A DNA stretch of 64,000 bases from Hawksworthiomyces lignivorus (lineage: Eukaryota; Ascomycota; Sordariomycetes; Ophiostomatales; Ophiostomataceae). The notes below the pieces were generated by a model. That model saw only the letters and a program-made list of their open reading frames with translations. It was not told where the DNA came from and ran no database searches. Made by a program: the position numbers and the translations under genes. Below are positions 55,901 to 64,000 of the stretch, in pieces. The stretch spans positions 1-64,000 of the forward strand of contig NTMA01000111.1 of assembly GCA_002917075.1 (NCBI GenBank), read 5' to 3'. Position 1 is the first letter of the stretch, and the number at the start of each line of letters is the position of its first letter.

Positions 55901-58441
55901 TATGCGTAGATTAACTCCACCTGTATGGAAAAAGCCTTGTTAATAAGGCGCAATGCATAGCGTGCATTTATTAATATGAAGCCGGGAGTTGTGAACTAAG
56001 CCCTCACACCGGCAACGACCATAACAAGACCAACGACATGTGAATCAACGACCATGAAGGACTGCTGGGGCAAGCAGTGTTTTACAACTTCCACAATATC
56101 GCTTATGTTGTCTCGACATTGTTTCGATGTGAATGTGTTTCCTTGGTGGGAAGGTCGGCAATGTAGCTGCCCTATCGAGACATTCTGCCCATCGCGAATG
56201 TAAATATCATGTTCTTTAAATACCCTTCCTTAAACATTAGAGGCACCTGCAATAGCCAAGGCAGTATCTGTAAAACGGACCCTTCGAAGCAGATTATGGC
56301 ATCCTTCGCTTGTTTCATGATGTCAGTAAGGGTCACTGACCTAGCCGGCCAACAGAGGCAGATTTGTCCCTTTAGCAAAAGGGACTGGGCAACGCTGTTC
56401 TCATCATCAACATGTTGGCCATAACCCGCTTGAAGAATGTGGTGAGCTCTCTAGAACGGATACAGAGAAAATTTGCCTAGATATCAAATAACCCTTCTAG
56501 ACATGGTCCCTGTAGATCAACTGCCTTATCAATGCTCTAAGATGTTGTTCCCTAGACTACATGTATACACAATGTACGGCGAATAAAACAGTAAGGAACA
56601 ACTAGTCTCAAAGATTGGAGTGTGGGAGACGCCTGGTCGTTCGAAGTGTTGAAATGGCGGCATCTCAAAACCTGTTGAATATTTCTTGTGATATCTTCAG
56701 TGACAGCATATTCAGTGCAAATATGCCATCACGTACTTCGACCAAGCGGCACACCAGCCGAGGTTCTGCACGGGGCCTTACATGCAGCAGGGCATGTATG
56801 AAACATAACCTTGACAAGAATTCACGGGCCTCGTACAAACATAGAGGCGAATCGTAGTACTTTCCAACTGGACAAACTAGTGTGACGGAAGTATTAAAAA
56901 AAGAAGAGACGACATCATAGTCGAAATTCCTATATCTCGCGAGTGCTGTGTCCTCGTCGACGCTGCTGTATTAATCATATCCAAGCAACTACTTGCTTTT
57001 TTGGCTACCTATGAGACTTGACAGGAGATGCTTTTACGGAATTTTATCTATTTCTTGGTTCTACTAGGTATTGATCTAGGTCTAATGAGATGCAAATGCT
57101 CCGTTGCTGGTTTATATATTCCCTAGCTGCCAGTCGAGAAAATAAACAAATATAAACATACGTATATTTTAACTCACCATAATCTTTGCGGATACAAGTT
57201 ATCATAGCCACTATTTGTTGTAGAAAGGCTTCTGCTAAGCATGCATATAAAAGATATTGTTATTGTGTCTCGGATCATCAAATATACTCAACATCTATCT
57301 CGTGTGTCACAGTAACCTCTCAGTTAAGCAACAAAATCACTACAACATCATAAGGCAACTTAAGAAACACGGCTCACAGGGAAATCTCCATGCTACCAGA
57401 ATACATCCAACCACACGGTCTTTCTGATCACCTGCACCTGCTCCTGTAAATCCCTTGATCTGTTCTGCCCCCCTGCCAATGCCATCTGAAAATGCAAAGA
57501 ACTGAATCACCAAGGCAGGATTTGATCGACTGCCGTTCCAAAGTAGATGTTCCTTTTCGTCCTCTCCCCTCCCCATTTAGCTTTTGCTTTGAATGGTATT
57601 GTTGATCGATATTTTTGTATTTATTTCCCTTTTTCTTATTTTTTTTTGGGTCTTGTCCCGTCTTGGTCGTATTCACAGAGTAACGACATTTGCACCCCCT
57701 CCGAAATAATAGAGCTGACGCCCAAATCCAAAACCTTTTCGCGTTTTCACTATCACCCTAGTATCCTTGCCCGTGGCCGCCTGATTTATATATAAAAAAA
57801 AAGGTATAAAATGTAGCCTTTCTATCCGTTGGAGGCTTGATAAAAGTAACAATGGAAATGTGCAATAGGAAAGCCCCAACGCCATGCTATAAAAAATGAA
57901 AAAGAATTCGAAAAGGCCAAAAGACAAGCTGCCAAGAGGGAAATGGCCCTGACTGAAAAGCATATTTTAGTCAGTCAAATCCAAGGTGCCGGCATCACCT
58001 CCTAACTTTTCCTACACCTGATTTCCAATTCTTGCAGAAGAAAAAAAAATAGACAGTGAAAAATGAGGTGCTATATAGACTCCCACTTCGAACTGTTTCT
58101 GCCCCGAGAGAGAGTAGCTCTCTTCGAGATCGAGATATAGACGAGACATTATCGGCGGGATGGCAACTGAGAACCGGACTCGTGCCATTCATTAGTCGCA
58201 TAAATCGTGTTGCCCTGCAAGACTAGAAGATGACGCATGTCCCTTCTCGACAGGAGCAACCCGCAGCGGGAGCGACTGTCTCTTTCTGAAAGCTGTACGG
58301 CCAATTTCGCACCTGAATGCTTAGCTCAGCAGCTGGGCTGCCACCCAAATAAACTGCAAGTAGGGCTATTCTCGGAGGTTTCTTCGCTAAATTGCTTCTC
58401 GTGTAACCGTCGGAATGTAACTTAGAAGAAATCGTTGCCTA
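52920..58441. other. Gene-free region (5.5 kb) upstream of the collagen-like gene
   Basis: Both flanking genes are on the minus strand, so this holds the promoter of the collagen-like protein gene and the 3' end of MED19. Several frames of 100-216 codons are Ser- and Arg-rich without domains and are not called. No RNA gene or mobile element is recognised. Confidence 0.5.
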
Positions 58442-59781
58442 TTATGCTCCAACCATACCCGGACCGTAGCTCTGCTGTCGTACAGGAGCTGAAGGATATT
58501 GAGCTGTGGGTGTGGAGTTCTGAAAATCTGGGTTAGCAAGAGGTCCCTCACAGTAGGGACCATTGATAAGCACCTTTTTCCTTCGCTTGTGGCTTGGGCC
58601 ATCGCCCTCGCCCGTGGAGTAGCCTCCATCATCATCCGGGAAACCTTCGCCATATCCCTCAAAGCTGTTGTCGCCATAGCTTCGCTTCTTGTTCGCCCTC
58701 CGTGGTCTTGACAAGTCCTGACCCGACGCCGGCTGCGGCTTCGACCGCGCCACGGCGGGATGGAGAGGCGTATTAGGAGCCGTGCCTCGAACAGAAGACG
58801 GCCGAGCACCAATCGAAGCTAGCTTGTCGGGAGCCAGATCGCCCAGGACGGAGCTATCCCATATTGCTTTGGGGATGGGGCCCTTGTTCATCGTCATGGC
58901 TTGCCGGAGCTGGGACTCGACGTCGTCTAGGAGCCCATAGCGGATATCCTTGGTTTTCACTTGGCGAGCTTGCCATGAGTCCTCGGCTTCGCTGATCAAG
59001 CGCATGAAATCACTGTCGTCGCCTTCGTCCCGCTTTACCGGCTCAAAGTGGCCTGACACGCCCAGTTTCTTCATATAGCCTTTGTATGTTTTCCGCATCG
59101 CATTCTTCTCGCCATTGGGAAGTGTTCGGGCCACTTCGGCAGCAATTCCTGTCAAGTCAAACATCGAGAAGAGATCTTCTGACAGCGGCGGGAAGGATGG
59201 TCGGTGCGCTGTACCCAAGCGAAATAGCAAAAAGAGCTCAGCGTTAACAAGACATTCTTCTTTGTTCGAGAATCAAATAGGATGCGCCTCTGAAGGAGAG
59301 CATGGAAGGGAGTAGAAACATGGACAAACGCGGATGAAGGGACAGGCCACATAATGCGTTGGTATGCGAAAGGCAAGAAGAAGAAGAGAGTCTTACGAGT
59401 ATTGCACACGAGATATTTTTCGCCAACATCTTGGTGCAAGGCTTCAAAGTCCAGCTTCTGTTGGCCCTCCATTTGGAGCTTCTTGGACTCTTGGACCCCA
59501 GCGTCGTCTAGTACTCGCTTCCTTTTATGTGGTGATTCCTCACCCAAAGCTATATCGTGGACGGCGTCTAAGGGTCCAAAACCGGAGCCGTTCACGCTGT
59601 GGGCGGGAGTCGGGAGAGTGGACGGAGTCGCAGCAGAGGAAAAAGAACTACCGTGGACGTTCGTGTTGATGGTGTTCGTGGAGGTCACGACAGACGCTGT
59701 GGTAGACGGTCCAGAAAGTGGTTCGGACGTGATTGGGGAAAAGTGAGAAGGACTCTGCGGGGTCTGAGGATGGAAGGACAT
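58442..59781 (-). CDS. MED19: Mediator of RNA polymerase II subunit 19 (Med19/Rox3)
   Basis: Two exons (59781-59397 and 59208-58442) separated by a 188-nt intron give 383 residues. The first 90 residues are Ser/Thr/Pro-rich. The segment with SPHKRKRVLDD and KLDFEALHQDVGEKYLVCN leads into the family core RPSFPPLSEDLFSMFDLTG (131-149), followed by IAAEVARTLPNGEKNAMRKTYKGY and MKKLGVSGHFEPVK. The C-terminus is basic and disordered, with bipartite nuclear signals (RRANKKRSYG, SHKRRKKV). Med19 lies in the Mediator head/middle interface and links sequence-specific activators to RNA polymerase II. The intron is longer than others here, but the core is continuous across the junction (CNTPHRPS). The plus strand upstream is purine-rich, so the leader of this gene is probably CT-rich. 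Confidence 0.92.
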
Positions 59782-62700
59782 GGTTGGCTGCGGTGAGGAG
59801 AGAAAAATATCCGTCGTCGATATATCGGTGCCGGAGTTACTGTCGGTGGCGATGAGGATGAATGCTAAATGCGTTGGGAAAGGGCGACGAACAACTCGTG
59901 GGGTTGAAAGAGATTAGGAAGACGAGGCTTTCTGCGTCTCCGAACGTGAAGTTATCACAGTACGACCGACGACGGCGATGATAATGTCGTAGAGCGGGTC
60001 GGTAAAAAGGGTGAGAGAAACACGCGATAGTAGAATCTTGTAAACAGATGCAATAGCAGGCGCGAAGCGATGGCTAGATCGCCACGCCCTCCAGGCGGAC
60101 GACGGATTGCAAGGGATGCGCCAGGAGGAGGATATGAGGCACAGCGGCCCTTGACTGCGCGACAAAATGAGGCAAGACGCAAATTTCTCTCGGTAGCAGG
60201 TCGGGTCGCACACAGATCCGGCAAGTCGAAATGCGTAGATGAGCGACGAGCTTTGCTCTATTGCCCTCGGTGGAAAATTTTCTATCGCTCTATCTCCTTT
60301 CCTTGTTTCGCTGGAATATGGAAGACGGCAGTGCGAGAATCGCGGTCGTGTCCTGGCAGGGATTTTCGTCGACCAAGCGATGGGGAGTTCTTTTCGCTGA
60401 CCGATCTGTCGGTTACGGGCGATAAATCGGCGGCGGCGGGGAAACGGACAAAGGAATCGAGAAAAGAGCCCTCGGATCGAAGGCTAGCAATCCAGAAGCT
60501 TGATGAAAAGATCCGGAGGCTGTCGAGACTCGTCGTTATGGTGGCCGATTGGGGCTCAAGGGAAAGATGCTGAGTTGAATGAAGAAGGGAAAAAGTTGGC
60601 AGGGGGAAGTGAAGTCAGTGATGATTAAGTTTCGGCTTTCTGGGGGGTGGTGGAGAGGAGGCGACGGTGGACTGAGCGCGAGACACAGGACAAACAGAAG
60701 CAAGACAGCGGGAAGGAGAGAGAGGGAGAGGAGGGAAGGAGCGAGCGTGTGGGAGTGTGAGTGCTGCGTGGGCGGACGCTAAAGGGGGGAAATGGGCAAA
60801 ACAGGCAAGAAAGAAAGGGAAAGAGGGAGCGAGGCCTGGCGGGCATTGAGCAGAGAGCGCTGAAAGAATTGGGTGGTCACACGGCGGAAAACCTCACTTT
60901 GCGCCTAGTTTTGCGGACAGATGTCGGTACCTCATACTGTGTGAATAATTAGAAAGACAGTAATCGAATACTGTGTACACTGTATACTGTCTCGCTCCAT
61001 TTTCGTGTCTAAACCAATCGGAAGAAGCAGCAGCGACCCAGGTCTTTCTACACACGCACTTCGGTTTCCGCGCCGCCCTTTCAGTGACCAAAGGGCAATA
61101 CGAGTTGGCTGCTTCTGACCTTCAGGCGAGCGGCCTCACCTCTTCCTGTGTCGCTGCTTCGGTCATCCGTCAAGGACGTCCTCGCATAAGCATGCTGTTC
61201 CTACGAAATGACCTTTTTCTGGCTGAAAGGAGATTTCTTGATTTTGATTCTCATTCTCTGCTATCTGTCACCATTCGTACATATTGGGCATCGGCATGCA
61301 GCCGCCGCTTTTGCTGCCCACGTCTTCTATTATCGCTTCCTTCCGTTTGCAAGAGGCAGAATGACGTTCGATATGCTCTCGGTAGTCTCTACAGTAGAAC
61401 AAGTGGCATCCCAGCAACGTGAGACTTGACAGCAAGGAATGGCAAAACAGCCGATGCACCGGCAGAGGATATATCTTGCCATAATAACCCAGGATGAAAT
61501 ATACGGGGTGATAAAAATAAACAAAGCAATAACCGCAGCGGATATACTGCTTAGTAGCGGGAAATAGGATAGAATGCCAGTTAAACATTAGAGAAGTGCT
61601 ATACACGAAAACGTTGCAGCCCTGCAACATTGGGTCATCTGGAGAGAGCACGTGATTTTGCCGTAAAATTTGGACCTGTACCTGAGATCTGGACCTGAAT
61701 CTCTCGATAGAGTCGTTCCAGTAATGATAACGCAGAAAGGAGACCTACTTTCATTGTGGCTCCCGATCTTGGTATAGAATTTGAAGACTAAGAGCATTCA
61801 GTACGACAGAGCAGCACCCCGCGAGGTCTATCGCAAAGAATGCTCGTCGCGATCCTGAGAGACCAAGAGAAGACAGGAAGGCGTACGGAGTACCGGATGG
61901 CCCTAATCTCACCACATTGTATCCTTAAGGTATCAGCATGATGAGGCCTGTCATTTATATCAAGCACTGTTTGCGGCTGACAGATATGTGGAAGTGCAAC
62001 GCCCAAAATACATGTTGTCCTGCCCAACAAATGCTGAAAAAAGAAAAAAAAAAAAAAGCCTCTTCTTCGTTTCGATCCATCAAGGACCGATAACAATGAA
62101 AAGAAATGAGAGTGTTTTTGCCAAAAATTCCTTACCGGGCCAGTGGCCCAATAAGAGTGGTCAAGGTATAGTTTTCAACCAGCAAAAACACACTCTCGGA
62201 CGAATCCTCACTGAATGCGTACTGCCCTTGCACTAGGATGAGGAGAGAAAGGAGAAAAAAAAGAAGGGAGCCAAAGGCTGGGGGGGACGGGGCGGTGGGC
62301 GGACTATAAATACCTGGCGGAGGATGGAGAGGCCAGACACGAAAATCAGTGTTATTGGCCCGTGCGAGCGTGCGAAAATTTTTCCTTGGGCGTTTTTGGG
62401 GCGCGTCAGATCGTTTGGGTCACAAATACTGCGAAGCACACGTGACCAGTGGCTGCCTAGGAATTGCGCAAACGGCCCAAAAGCTTCACATTTTTATGAG
62501 GCGCTCTCTTAGGCAAGCGAGGCAAGATAACATCTACGCATCATCGCCTGGTTGCTTCCAACATAAACAATTTTGTCACGCTTGAGTCACAAATATAGAT
62601 ACGGTGGCAAGGTATTGAAATGTCAGTTATATTAGATTGTGCACTCTCTTCTCGTATTTGAACTTGAATAGCAGTACATACTCCCGTACAGGGTGTTGAA

Positions 62701-64000
62701 ATTTGACTCAACCTGCATAATGGTGCAATCTCCATTCTCGTAAACACATGAACCATCGAGCTGTCACCAATCCTACCCATCTAGAATGTTTTTCTTCGCA
62801 TCCCGAGACCAGCTCTGGACTGCAATGAAAAAAGAGAAAAATGTTCCGCACGAAAGCGGAGCGAGAAAATATGAAGCCGGTCAGACGTCCATCGACACCC
62901 ACCCTGGCAGAGCGCTCACAAAGGAAGCAGACCTCAAATCCAGGGTATAGCTCATCACCACTCTCTAAATTACAGTCCTGGACACCAGAGGCCAAAGACC
63001 ATCCAGAAGTCCTGAACCGCCGCCTTTGCAGGCAGTGCGAGAGTCAAAAAGAAGCTAAGCTTGTGTTTCGCAAGAATGGGCAAGTCGAGGATATGTCAGT
63101 CATCAACCCGGGTGGGATCTGTGGCTCTTTTAAGGAACCAAGAAGGAGACAATTACTATAGAAATGATTCTATGAAGTATTGTCGACATGAGGAAAAAAA
63201 AGAAGAAAGAAAATTTTAGAAAGGATGGGGGACTGGCCGGCCTTAAATAGTTTGTTGGTTGAATGAGATGGTGGTCCGTGCGAGCATGGCAGGCAGAAAA
63301 AAAAAAGAAAAAAATTTCGTCTACGGGTCCATGAAAAAACCATCAAAGGAGGCCAGGATGGCAGGCAGAGAATGGAGTACGAAAAAAAGTTTTATTGTGG
63401 AAAAGCTCCAGTTTTTTTCTTCGTTTTTCTCTTGTGTTATGTTTACAACTTAAACAAATCATCAACAAGCGATTACAGACATGATGCAAAATTGAGACCG
63501 TAAATGGCTGAGGCAAAAGCAAGAGTACTGTATTGTGTGCGGCAGGCAATAGTAGACGAGCAGTTCTAGACTTGCTGGTCGTGACAATTAATGCTTCTTC
63601 GCATACTAACGAAGAATGGTATCTCACCCATCCTAGGGCGGTTCCTCCATAGACGCCAGAGCTATGCAATGTACAAATATGTGCAGTGATGTTTGTTGTT
63701 TCATAACCATGTCTGGTGATATGTGTCGCTGATGCCCAGCGAGATGTTCGTGCTCCACGTAATAAAAAAAAGCCTTAAAACAAAAAGAGGCAGCCCAAAA
63801 CTATACAGAAGAACAGAACACAAAAAAGAATAACAAAGAAACAGAAGCTGAAAATTAAGAATCTAGGAGACAAAAGACGCCCATATAATCATACTGAAGG
63901 CCACCCAAAGCTAACCAGACGAAAGGGAGAAGGGAGAAGAAAAAGCCTGTCCCCCAATGTTTGATCTAGATATGAGTCGTGGCAGTGTCTGCCTGGGCTT
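59782..64000. other. Promoter of MED19 and gene-free right end (4.2 kb)
   Basis: The part to about 60850 is purine-rich on the plus strand and probably includes the MED19 leader and promoter. Beyond it the sequence is of mixed composition with A/T runs. One ATG frame at 62841-63161 (106 codons, basic, hydrophilic) has no recognisable domain and is not called as a gene. No partial gene is recognised at the window edge. Confidence 0.45.

Overview
The window is nuclear DNA of a filamentous ascomycete, most likely a Sordariomycete and perhaps Hypocreales. The evidence is short GT-AG introns (about 52 to 188 nt) with fungal branch-point motifs, a Zn2Cys6 transcription factor, long CT-rich leaders and protein families typical of moulds. 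The order-level placement is inference. I support ten protein genes, all apparently intact. They cover roughly a third of the sequence; the rest is long non-coding DNA. I found no rRNA, tRNA, CRISPR, transposase or other recognisable mobile element.

Layout: 1-988 is AT-rich DNA with no gene. A GNAT acetyltransferase (-) and a DHA2-type MFS transporter (+) are divergent and share a 1.3 kb promoter. The transporter resembles Fnx1/Vba vacuolar amino-acid transporters and has a perfect Gcn4/CPC-1 site upstream and an acidic dileucine motif at its N-terminus. TOF1 (-), of the replication fork protection complex, is head-to-head with an m-AAA protease gene of AFG3 type (+). Their 0.75 kb shared promoter holds a cluster of MCB/E2F-like motifs beside TOF1. 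From 13.1 to about 25 kb there is no recognisable gene. It is followed by a long pyrimidine-rich leader with short uORFs and a homeobox transcription factor (+, four exons), probably an Htf1/Hox2-type regulator of conidiation.

After another gene-poor stretch (29.5-36.9 kb) come five minus-strand genes. They are a BOR1-type anion transporter with a (GTT)22-encoded polyasparagine run, a mitochondrial 3-hydroxyacyl-CoA dehydrogenase, a large Zn2Cys6 transcription factor, a single-pass membrane protein with collagen-like GAT triplets, and Mediator subunit MED19.

The genes do not form one pathway and no biosynthetic cluster is visible. The most unusual items are the collagen-like membrane protein without a visible signal peptide, dinucleotide repeats inside introns of three consecutive genes, four tandem 14-15 bp units upstream of the dehydrogenase, and the large non-coding region in front of the homeobox gene. 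Splice sites were placed by reading phase, GT-AG ends and family sequence memory. No alignment or transcript data were used.
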